Shown here one piece after another: positions 1 to 6,678 of a DNA stretch of 12,078 bases (position 1 is the stretch's first letter; each line of letters starts with the position of its first letter). The stretch is from Bacteroidales bacterium (GTDB lineage: Bacteria; Bacteroidota; Bacteroidia; Bacteroidales; UBA3663). The notes beneath the pieces were generated by a model. The model did no database searches and was not told the origin of the DNA. It saw only the letters and a list, made by a program, of their open reading frames with translations. The position numbers and the translations under genes are program-made. The DNA is taken from the NCBI GenBank assembly GCA_030526445.1, contig JAUNCV010000045.1:689-12766 (forward strand). Reading direction: 5' to 3'.

Positions 1-537
1 ACAAAACGATGGCACAGGAAACAAATACTCAGCACGATAGCACTGGTATTGCTCATTGGTTTTTGTTCCAGATTTTTCCGCACAGACTTTAACAGTTCCT
101 CACTGATGCCGGCACTGCAAAGTCATTGGTTTGCACCTCATGTGATATCCTATATTTGCTGCTACACACTGCAAGGTGCTGCTACGATTCTGGCCTTCTT
201 TTCGCTTGCTACCAGCAAACAATTTGCAATCACCTACAAATTGGCTTATGCCGGCACTGCATTTATGACAATAGGCATGCTGTTGGGAGCACTTTGGGCA
301 CAAGAGGCCTGGGGAGCTTACTGGTCATGGGACCCCAAAGAAAACTGGGCTGCGGCAACATGGATATGTTATCTGCTTTATCTGCATATGCACTTGTTAC
401 CTTGGCCAAAACGCAGCGTAAAAGTTGGACACTGGATGCTCATCATCAGTTTCTGTTGTCTGCAAATGTGCTGGTGGGGAATCAACTACCTACCTTCGGC
501 CCAACAAAACAGCATGCACACCTATAGTAAACGATAA
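1..537 (+). CDS. ccsA: CcsA/ResC-type cytochrome c biogenesis protein, C-terminal part (5' end outside window)
   Basis: The frame is open from base 1, so the gene starts upstream; 178 residues are visible, ending at a TAA. The protein is a membrane haem-handling component of system II cytochrome c maturation, which delivers haem to apocytochromes on the periplasmic side. The key sign is the tryptophan-rich WWD motif, WGAYWSWDPKE (visible residues 104-114), the haem-binding loop shared by CcsA and CcmC. Visible His47, in a segment resembling the family's first external haem-ligand region, and His173, in the C-terminal NYLPSAQ...SMHTY segment, are plausible periplasmic haem ligands. Hydrophobic segments lie near residues 9-23, 48-70, 82-99, 117-133 and 143-160. 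A TTG at base 49 could be read as a start, but coding similarity continues upstream of it. Whether the missing N-terminus includes a fused ResB part, as in some Bacteroidetes, cannot be seen. The family call is firm and the symbol less so. Confidence 0.85.
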   Translation, partial: TKRWHRKQILSTIALVLLIGFCSRFFRTDFNSSSLMPALQSHWFAPHVISYICCYTLQGAATILAFFSLATSKQFAITYKLAYAGTAFMTIGMLLGALWAQEAWGAYWSWDPKENWAAATWICYLLYLHMHLLPWPKRSVKVGHWMLIISFCCLQMCWWGINYLPSAQQNSMHTYSKR

Positions 538-541
538 ACAA

Positions 542-582
542 AAAGCCCTGCAAGTTTTAACATCAAAGACTTGCAGGGTTTT
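542..582. terminator. Bidirectional rho-independent terminator between convergent genes
   Basis: A perfect 10-base inverted repeat, CCCTGCAAGT (546-555) and ACTTGCAGGG (569-578), has a 13-base spacer. It is flanked by AAAA(G) on the left and TTTT on the right, so either strand gives a hairpin followed by a U-run. It lies between the stop of the ccsA-like gene (+) and the stop of the HIT gene (-) and probably ends both transcripts. Confidence 0.85.
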
Positions 583-599
583 GTTATTTGAACAATAAA

Positions 600-1025
600 T
601 CAAAGATTCTCCTTTATCTTAGCAATAAGTTCTGCATACTCCTCCTCAGTGCAATACTCTTTGCCTGGATTCATCTGGAACACACCTCCATAATCGAGGC
701 CATCGACATATTTGGGCACAAGGTGGAAGTGCAAGTGACAGAGTTTGTCGCTATAAGCGCCATAGTTAATCTTCTCAGGATTGAAAGCCTTCTGCATGGC
801 GCGTGTTGTCTGTGCCACATCGGCCATAAAAGCGTTGCGCTCTTCGTCGGTAAGCTCATTAAGATCATTGACATGCTGATCATAAGCCACAAGGCATCGG
901 CCACGATAGCTCTGCTCTTTAAAAAGAAAGAGGCGAGATACACGCAAATGGCAAATCTCAATCATGAGACTTTGCAAAGTCTCATTGTTGGTGCAATATA
1001 GGCACTGTTTAGGATCTGAATACAT
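600..1025 (-). CDS. HIT-family protein (histidine triad nucleotide-binding/hydrolase)
   Basis: This cytosolic protein has 141 residues, a usual length for the HIT family, whose members bind and hydrolyse nucleotide phosphoesters and phosphoramidates. The signature His-x-His-x-His-x-x is present as HLHFHLV at residues 97-103, followed by PKY. The preceding INYGAYSD (residues 86-93) matches the conserved strand before the triad. The N-terminus has Cys8-x2-Cys11 and Cys25-His26, a possible zinc site like those in some HIT subgroups; this is inferred. The start is ATG at 1023-1025. A TAnnTTTG box lies only nine bases upstream, so the mRNA may have almost no leader, or the true start may be Met21. 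The natural substrate cannot be told from sequence. Confidence 0.88.
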   Translation of the reverse strand: MYSDPKQCLYCTNNETLQSLMIEICHLRVSRLFLFKEQSYRGRCLVAYDQHVNDLNELTDEERNAFMADVAQTTRAMQKAFNPEKINYGAYSDKLCHLHFHLVPKYVDGLDYGGVFQMNPGKEYCTEEEYAELIAKIKENL

Positions 1026-1033
1026 AATAAGGA

Positions 1034-1041
1034 CAAATGTA
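1034..1041 (-). promoter_or_regulatory. Possible -7 promoter element for the HIT gene
   Basis: The minus strand reads TACATTTG, an exact match to the Bacteroidetes -7 consensus TAnnTTTG. I find no convincing TTTG or TTG at the expected -33 spacing. It is also very close to the annotated HIT start, implying a nearly leaderless transcript. It may be real or a chance match in an AT-rich gap. Confidence 0.4.
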
Positions 1042-1087
1042 AAAAAGTGAAATATAAAATAATTGACGTGTTGGCGTGAGAAAATGT

Positions 1088-3898
1088 TTACTCTTGAAGC
1101 ACATGATAGATGGTACGAAGCACCTCTTCAACCACAATAGGTTTGGTGAGATGACCATTCATCTGCGACTGCAAAGCCAATTGCTTATCTTCGTCAAAAG
1201 CATTGGCAGTCAGAGCAAGAATTGGAATCTGCGACATAGCAGAATCGGACAAGCAACGCACACTGCGGCAGAAAGCATAGCCATCCATCACTGGCATCTG
1301 GATATCTGTGATGATGAGATCATAGTATCCTGACTCGTGGCTGAGGTAAAGATTGAGTGCCTGCAAACCATCGGCAGCTATATCAAGCTCAAGACCGAAA
1401 TCGGAAAGCAGTTCGTGAATGAGTTCGCGATTAAGATCATTATCCTCGGCCACAAGAATGCGCTTACCCTCAAAGAATTCGAAGTCGATTTCTTCTTGTG
1501 GCTCCTCTTGTGTCTGATCCGGACCTGAAGCTACAGGCAACTCGAGCATCACGACAAACTCTGTGCCCTTACCCTCCTGACTGCTGACAGTAATAGTGCC
1601 TTGCATCATGTCAACAATATTCTTCGTGATAGCCATGCCAAGGCCTGAACCTTGAATGCCACTGACAGTTGCAGTCTCTTCGCGAGTGAACGGCTCGAAT
1701 ATGTGCTTGAGATAAGACTCGCTCATACCAATGCCGGTGTCTTTGATGTGGAACACGTAACTTGCAGTGCCAGAACCGGAAGCATCATGTTCGGCAAGTA
1801 CTAAAATAATTTTACCTCCAACAGGGGTGAACTTAATTGCATTGCCCACAATATTCAAAAGCACCTGGTTCAGACGAAGTTTATCGACCATTACCCAAGG
1901 CTGTTGCAAGTGCTGATCGTCAATGATGAGACTGAGTTCCTTAGCCTGCACATTAGACTGAACAATAGAACGCAGATCGACAAGCATCTCATGCAGATTA
2001 ACCTGTTGAGCTTCGAGGCGAGTCTGTCCGCTTTCGATGCGACTCATATCGAGCACATCATTGATAAGCGAAAGCAGGTGATTGCCCGAAACAAGAATTT
2101 TCTTCAGATAGCTCTTTACGACATCCGGCTTATCGACATTCTTCATAGCCAACTGAGTGAAACCAATAATGGCATTCATTGGGGTGCGAATGTCGTGACT
2201 CATGCTGGTGAGGAAAGTGGTCTTTGCTTCATTGGCCTGATTGGCAAGTTTTCGGTTGAGAATGAGTTCCTGTTCCGTGTGCTTAAAATCATCGACATTG
2301 ATAATCATGCCATAACTACAGTCCAACTGTCCCTTCTTGTTAAGCATGCCACGTGAACGAATCTGCCACCAGTGAGACTCGCCGGTTCCCGCTATATCGA
2401 GCAACAAAGTAGAGCTCCAAGCTTTGCCCTCGCTCGTTTTCTGCAAAGCTTCACGATAATCGGGAAGGCTCTCGGATGCAACCATAGATGCAAGCTCATC
2501 AACATGCAACTTGCGCGGAGAAAGATTGAAATGCTGCCAGAATGAATCTGGGAAAATCATCGTATCGCCTTCACGTGCCCAAGCAAAAGTCTGGCTATCG
2601 CCTACAGCAAGTTGATACATCTGTCGTTCATGCTCCAAATGGGCCTGTACCAAACGCTTCTGCATTCGCTCACGACGCACAGAAAGGAGCAACATAAGAA
2701 TAATGACTGAAAGGAAGAGCGTACCTCCCAATACCAAGCCAAGAAAAATGTTAGGATGCTCTTCTCGCCACGAGAGATTGACAATCTGGAATCCTTCGGG
2801 CAATTCGTCAAGCTTAAGACCATGATTTTTGGCGACCTGCCAATCAATATAGTACTCCTTAGGCGAATCCTGAATAGGAATTTCGCTTGGCTTCGCACCC
2901 TGAATAATACTGATGGCAACATCTGCAACTTCGGTAGCCATCTGCTGAGTCGAAGTAAAATAGCCTGCAATAAAACGCGAAGTAGGACTACCGAATCCCT
3001 CGTTAATAGCAGTGAGGTATGGATTAGGCATATCGAACATGAGCATGGACTGAGACGAAAGATCGCACTTAGTCTGCAGATATGTCATGTGACGGAAAAA
3101 GTAAAGAGCCTTCTGGAAATCAACCTTCTCATTACCATCCCAAAGATCAAGTCCACGACCATTAATCATGAAATTGGCCTCAATGTCGCGCAAAGAGAAG
3201 AGAGAGAAACTATAGTGCTTATCAGGATAAAGTGCAGTCTCGCGCAAGCTGACATCCCACATGAGATTGTTGAAGATATCATCTTGGTTCTTGAGCTGAA
3301 GAGTTATATTTTCGCGAGTTTTGTGATCGAGATAAGTATAGTCGAGCGTGGTGTAGAGACTTTTCGAGAAATGAAACAGTTCAGCCAAATGCACATTGGT
3401 TGGGATATCAATGGCATCGCGAAAACCTGTAACTTTACGATTATTCTTAATCAATGACTGATTGGGATAGATAACGCCCGAGAAAATCATTGGATAACCG
3501 GAATGCACATTCTCTTCAGCCTTGAGCGTTGAGTAAGTACCTTGATCGCCCACGAGGACGACCACTTCTGGATGCACTTCACTGACGAGTGTTTTGAGAA
3601 GGCTTTCGCATTGTCTGATCTCCCAATCATCGCCATAACGTTCGCAATCAACAAAGTAAGGATGCAATTGTACCTTATATCCTCTTTGGCGAAATGCTTT
3701 GTTAACTTCAAGAAGATATTGTCCGTGCGTATAGTTAGTCTCTTCGTGCGAGAAAATGACTGCTACATGATGTTGTGGCCGCACCGACTGAACGATGTAG
3801 CTCATGACGCAGCCCACCAAAACTCCAAGCAAAACAACGCCCAAAGCAGAGAGTGTGACAACGCGAAGTTTCTTTCTGGTTACAGGTTTAAGTCTCAC
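1088..3898 (-). CDS. Membrane hybrid sensor histidine kinase with periplasmic binding-protein-like sensor
   Basis: The protein has 936 residues. Order: transmembrane segment about 14-36; periplasmic domain about 43-378 resembling ABC substrate-binding proteins (alternating strands such as VAVIFS and EVVVLVGDQG, and the terminal DWQVAKNHGLKLDELPEGF segment typical of that fold); second transmembrane segment about 384-407; PAS-like domain about 425-540; dimerisation domain with phosphoacceptor His568 in SMSHDIRTP; ATPase domain with Asn686 (N box), DTGIGM 720-725 and GSGLGM 750-755; C-terminal receiver with Glu818/Asp819, phospho-acceptor Asp865, Thr897 and Lys919. All catalytic residues are present. 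There is no DNA-binding or other output domain, so phosphate probably passes to a separate Hpt protein; it is not a one-protein HTCS regulator. The start is GTG at 3898: the frame is closed just upstream, and the next Met (32) would destroy the first membrane segment. It follows the cyclase gene by 62 bases with no clear promoter, so the two are probably co-transcribed. The ligand is unknown. Confidence 0.9.
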   Translation of the reverse strand: MRLKPVTRKKLRVVTLSALGVVLLGVLVGCVMSYIVQSVRPQHHVAVIFSHEETNYTHGQYLLEVNKAFRQRGYKVQLHPYFVDCERYGDDWEIRQCESLLKTLVSEVHPEVVVLVGDQGTYSTLKAEENVHSGYPMIFSGVIYPNQSLIKNNRKVTGFRDAIDIPTNVHLAELFHFSKSLYTTLDYTYLDHKTRENITLQLKNQDDIFNNLMWDVSLRETALYPDKHYSFSLFSLRDIEANFMINGRGLDLWDGNEKVDFQKALYFFRHMTYLQTKCDLSSQSMLMFDMPNPYLTAINEGFGSPTSRFIAGYFTSTQQMATEVADVAISIIQGAKPSEIPIQDSPKEYYIDWQVAKNHGLKLDELPEGFQIVNLSWREEHPNIFLGLVLGGTLFLSVIILMLLLSVRRERMQKRLVQAHLEHERQMYQLAVGDSQTFAWAREGDTMIFPDSFWQHFNLSPRKLHVDELASMVASESLPDYREALQKTSEGKAWSSTLLLDIAGTGESHWWQIRSRGMLNKKGQLDCSYGMIINVDDFKHTEQELILNRKLANQANEAKTTFLTSMSHDIRTPMNAIIGFTQLAMKNVDKPDVVKSYLKKILVSGNHLLSLINDVLDMSRIESGQTRLEAQQVNLHEMLVDLRSIVQSNVQAKELSLIIDDQHLQQPWVMVDKLRLNQVLLNIVGNAIKFTPVGGKIILVLAEHDASGSGTASYVFHIKDTGIGMSESYLKHIFEPFTREETATVSGIQGSGLGMAITKNIVDMMQGTITVSSQEGKGTEFVVMLELPVASGPDQTQEEPQEEIDFEFFEGKRILVAEDNDLNRELIHELLSDFGLELDIAADGLQALNLYLSHESGYYDLIITDIQMPVMDGYAFCRSVRCLSDSAMSQIPILALTANAFDEDKQLALQSQMNGHLTKPIVVEEVLRTIYHVLQE

Positions 3899-3960
3899 TA
3901 TGCTGTATTATTAAGTCTTCGTTAATGATTACTGGAATGAAAATTTACCGGATGAGGGCA

Positions 3961-4809
3961 TCAGTCTTCAAGCTGACGGATGCCAACACTATGCGGTGTG
4001 TGCTTGACAGAATACATGAGATAGTCGGCTAACTCCACCTTCTCCGGAGCATATCGGCAGAAAGAGCAACCACCAACCGAGATGTTGATTACAATTTCGG
4101 GATAACCTTCAAAACGGAGATCTTGCACACTCTTCTTGATGCGTTGCAAAGTAGGAAGGAAAGAATCTTCGGGCATATTGACGAAGGCAATCATAAACTC
4201 ATCGCCACCCATGCGGAGAATCAAATCTGTTTTGCGCAAACACTGCTTAAGACAAGCAACTGTCTGGCGAAGTACATCATCGCCCACATGATGTCCATAA
4301 TGATCATTGATTTGTTTGAAGAAATCAATATCGAGCACAGCAACAGCATTCAATCCTTCAATAGTCTCCATCTGTTCCTCATAAAAGCGGCGATTGAGAA
4401 TATCGAGCTGCACATCATGATAGAGTTCGTGGTTAGTTTTGAGGATAGCGTCTCGGAAAGGAACGGCACCATGGTCGGTCGAAACCATATCGTTATCAAC
4501 CTGACTGAGCATCTCTATGATGCGAGGTTGGCCATCAACTTCAACATATTTAGAGAAAACAACATAGATATCGTCGCCACGGAGTTCGAATTTTCGCTCC
4601 ACATTGCGGTGATGCATTACCTTAGAAGAGATGCAGTTCTCACATCGTTTATCTCTGTTCCAAAACTTGTAACAATGGTTTTCATGCGCGCCAAGTTTCC
4701 CTGTCGGACTTGCCATGCGATAGCCACAGAGGTCAAGATCAAGTATGCGAACATGTTGAAAGATCCCCTTGGCAAAACGTAGATAATCCTGTAATTCGGT
4801 AGTAGTCAT
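3961..4809 (-). CDS. GGDEF diguanylate cyclase with His/Cys-rich N-terminal sensor region
   Basis: The protein has 282 residues and makes cyclic di-GMP from two GTP; no membrane segment or signal peptide is visible. The GGDEF domain covers about 130-280: NRR at 139-141, metal-binding Asp160 in LDIDFFKQIND, Asn168 and Asp177 at positions corresponding to the PleD guanine-binding residues, and the intact motif GGDEF at 201-205. Arg192-x-x-Asp195 lies exactly five residues before it, the classic product-inhibition I-site. This predicts an active, feedback-inhibited enzyme. The N-terminal 125 residues look PAS-like and contain His42, His45, Cys46, Cys56 and Cys59 in a short stretch (HxxHC...CxxC), suggesting a bound metal, haem or redox switch; that is inference. 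The start is ATG at 4809, 31 bases from a good promoter box. The domain-entry motif (usually DxLTGLxNR) is degenerate here, reading DVQLDILNR. No EAL or HD-GYP phosphodiesterase is visible in the window. Confidence 0.93.
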   Translation of the reverse strand: MTTTELQDYLRFAKGIFQHVRILDLDLCGYRMASPTGKLGAHENHCYKFWNRDKRCENCISSKVMHHRNVERKFELRGDDIYVVFSKYVEVDGQPRIIEMLSQVDNDMVSTDHGAVPFRDAILKTNHELYHDVQLDILNRRFYEEQMETIEGLNAVAVLDIDFFKQINDHYGHHVGDDVLRQTVACLKQCLRKTDLILRMGGDEFMIAFVNMPEDSFLPTLQRIKKSVQDLRFEGYPEIVINISVGGCSFCRYAPEKVELADYLMYSVKHTPHSVGIRQLED

Positions 4810-4839
4810 TGATGATGATATTTGTCTTTATTTTGGCCA

Positions 4840-4871
4840 CAAAGATATGAAATATGTTCGAACATTACAAA
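4840..4871 (-). promoter_or_regulatory. Promoter of the diguanylate cyclase gene
   Basis: On the minus strand, TTTG (4868-4871, -33 element), a 20-base spacer and TATCTTTG (4840-4847, -7 element TAnnTTTG) match the Bacteroidetes housekeeping promoter. Transcription would start near 4835, giving a leader of roughly 25 bases before the ATG at 4809. The cyclase and the downstream membrane kinase are the likely transcript. Confidence 0.8.
4854..4865. promoter_or_regulatory. Perfect 12-base palindrome inside the cyclase promoter spacer, candidate operator
   Basis: ATGTTCGAACAT is its own reverse complement and lies wholly inside the 20-base spacer between the -33 and -7 elements of the cyclase promoter. 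A dimeric regulator bound here would compete with RNA polymerase. The palindrome and its position are seen directly; the operator role is inferred and no cognate regulator is visible in the window. Confidence 0.5.
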
Positions 4872-4892
4872 AGTAATGAGAAAAAAATGAAT

Positions 4893-4937
4893 TATAGCCC
4901 AAACTATGCACAAAAAAAGAGAAAATATTTGGCTATA
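4893..4937. repeat. Imperfect inverted repeat between terminator and cyclase promoter
   Basis: TATAG-c-CCAAA (4893-4903) can pair with TTTGG-CTATA (4928-4937), giving ten pairs with one bulged C and a 24-base loop. Apart from this I see nothing in the stretch between the terminator at 4982-5015 and the promoter at 4840-4871. In AT-rich DNA this could be chance. Confidence 0.25.
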
Positions 4938-4981
4938 TGCAATAAACAGGCACTATTTTGGGCGAGAATTAAGGAACAAGC

Positions 4982-5015
4982 AAAAGAAACCCGCCTTTGG
5001 AAAAAAGACGGGTTA
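4982..5015 (-). terminator. Rho-independent terminator after the soluble hybrid kinase gene
   Basis: Reading the minus strand just past the kinase stop, AACCCG (complement of 5009-5014) pairs with CGGGTT (complement of 4988-4993). The pairing extends inward by one further G-C pair past a C-A mismatch, and TTTCTTTT follows. It separates the lyase-kinase unit from the cyclase gene, which has its own promoter downstream. Confidence 0.75.
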
Positions 5016-5021
5016 TATGTA

Positions 5022-6626
5022 TTACTTAAGGAACTGCGCCAAAGTGGAAAGCAACTCTGGAACATTAATAGGCTTAGCCAAATGTCCATTCATACCAGCC
5101 TCAAGAGCCTCTCGCTTGTTTTCGGCAAAAGCATTAGCAGTAAGAGCGAGAATTGGAATAGAAGTTTTGGCAGCATCGTTCAAATGTCGAATAGCATGCG
5201 TTGCCTTATAGCCATTCATGATAGGCATCTGCACATCCATAAGTATGATATCATAATACCCAGCTGGTGCCATATTGTATTTCTGCACACACTGAACGCC
5301 ATCCTCTGCATGATCTACCAGGAAGCCTGCGTTGGTAAGAACTTCAATAGCAATTTCTGCATTCAAGGCATTATCTTCGGCCAAAAGAATGCGCTTGCCA
5401 GAGAAATTAAGTACCTCCTGATCGGCAACAACAACTTTCTCAAAGAGCGACATTGGAGCAATGCGATGCGGGATTTCGAGAGTAAAGCGTTTACCTTTGC
5501 CCAACTCACTTGCAACACTGATAGTACCACCCATGAGATCAACAAGTTTCTTGACAATATGCATGCCCAAACCTGTGCCTTCAACCTTACTTTCTGTGTA
5601 ATTACGTTCGCGCGAAAATTCTTCGAACAACGTTGGCAAGAACTCCTTAGACATACCAATGCCCGTGTCTGCCACCTCGGCATGCAGGATTATGCAATCT
5701 GGCGTTTCGCCCGGAAGTTCCTTGACTGAAATTGTAATAGAACCACCTGCGGGCGTATATTTTTTTGCGTTCGACAGAAGGTTGAGCAAAATCTCTTTGA
5801 GTTTGAGGGAATCGCAAAAAATACCATCGTGCTTGATATCCGATTCAAACTTGATTGAAAGACCTGCAGCACGAAGTTGCTCCTTATCTACACTACCAAT
5901 TTCTTCGGCAATGGTCGATATACGGCAAGGCATCTCTTCCAGTTCCATTTTGCCGCTATCGATTCGAGCCACTTCGAGAACATTATTGATAAGTCCAAGC
6001 AAAAAACTACTTGATGACTTGATTTTCTGCAAATAATCCTGCACTTTTTCTCTATCATCAATGTGCTGTGAGATGAGTTCCGTATAACCCATTATAGCAT
6101 TCATTGGAGTGCGGATGTCGTGGCTCATATTGAAAAGGAATCGAGTCTTTGCCTCGTTGGCAGCATTAGCGGCATCACGCGCCATCTTGAGCAACTGCTT
6201 CTCCTTCTCTTCGTATGCAACGATAGAATCGACACACTTTACTCCCACCACCATCTGATAGTGATCAGACATATTGACAGGCAGAACACTGGCCTCAAAA
6301 TTCTCTTCGCCCTTGCTATTAGGGAAAGACTTGAAACGCACCTTTATGATATACTCGCCGGCGTCGACACGATTGCGCAAATGAGCCACATTGATGACAT
6401 TGAGCATCTGATCTCGATATTCGGGCACAACAAAGCTCTCTGCATACTGGCGAATGAAGGGATCGAATGGAATTTGTTCTGGCAAATCCATCGAGGCAGC
6501 ATTTTGGTGCGAGTCCATCTTCTTGATGCGAATCAATCCATTGTGCAGATTGAGCGTAAAGATGATGATATAATCAGAGGCAAGTGCTTGATTAAGGAGA
6601 TTGAGCTCCGAAATATTTTCGTTCAT
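5022..6626 (-). CDS. Soluble hybrid sensor histidine kinase (PAS-like / HisKA / HATPase / receiver)
   Basis: The protein has 534 residues with no signal peptide or membrane segment, so it is a cytosolic sensor. Order: PAS-like sensor about 8-135; a linker helix about 136-162; dimerisation domain with phosphoacceptor His169 in NMSHDIRTPMN; ATPase domain with Asn286 (N box), DTGIGM 320-325 and GTGLGM 350-355; C-terminal receiver about 411-534 with Glu417/Asp418, phospho-acceptor Asp464 in LMDVQMP, Thr496 and Lys518. All key residues are intact. The kinase and receiver parts resemble those of the membrane kinase at 1088-3898 (for example AEDN, ILALTANAF, MNGHL-KP), so the two are probably distant paralogues with different sensors. 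No output domain is attached. The start is ATG at 6626, 52 bases after the lyase stop, with no clear promoter or terminator between, which suggests co-transcription with the lyase. The signal sensed is unknown. Confidence 0.9.
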   Translation of the reverse strand: MNENISELNLLNQALASDYIIIFTLNLHNGLIRIKKMDSHQNAASMDLPEQIPFDPFIRQYAESFVVPEYRDQMLNVINVAHLRNRVDAGEYIIKVRFKSFPNSKGEENFEASVLPVNMSDHYQMVVGVKCVDSIVAYEEKEKQLLKMARDAANAANEAKTRFLFNMSHDIRTPMNAIMGYTELISQHIDDREKVQDYLQKIKSSSSFLLGLINNVLEVARIDSGKMELEEMPCRISTIAEEIGSVDKEQLRAAGLSIKFESDIKHDGIFCDSLKLKEILLNLLSNAKKYTPAGGSITISVKELPGETPDCIILHAEVADTGIGMSKEFLPTLFEEFSRERNYTESKVEGTGLGMHIVKKLVDLMGGTISVASELGKGKRFTLEIPHRIAPMSLFEKVVVADQEVLNFSGKRILLAEDNALNAEIAIEVLTNAGFLVDHAEDGVQCVQKYNMAPAGYYDIILMDVQMPIMNGYKATHAIRHLNDAAKTSIPILALTANAFAENKREALEAGMNGHLAKPINVPELLSTLAQFLK

Positions 6627-6678
6627 AAGAAAGATTCAAAAATTGGAAATGTTCTGGTTATGCGAATGCGGATTTATA

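Noticed and set aside
49..51. TTG as the start of the ccsA-like gene
   Set aside because: The frame is open to base 1, and the visible protein is shorter than the family's usual length, so the real start is upstream of the window.
2756..3457. Open frame of 233 codons on the plus strand within the membrane kinase gene
   Set aside because: It lies fully antisense to a convincing kinase gene and shows no recognisable motif; long antisense frames are common opposite biased coding DNA.
1088..3898. Membrane kinase as an HTCS (one-protein hybrid two-component regulator)
   Set aside because: HTCS proteins end in an AraC-type DNA-binding domain after the receiver. Here the protein stops right after the receiver, and the periplasmic domain is not a beta-propeller.
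4854..5729. Open frame of 291 codons on the plus strand, antisense to the soluble kinase
   Set aside because: It is mostly the complement of a well-supported kinase gene, its protein shows no domain or sensible composition, and it starts inside the cyclase promoter palindrome.
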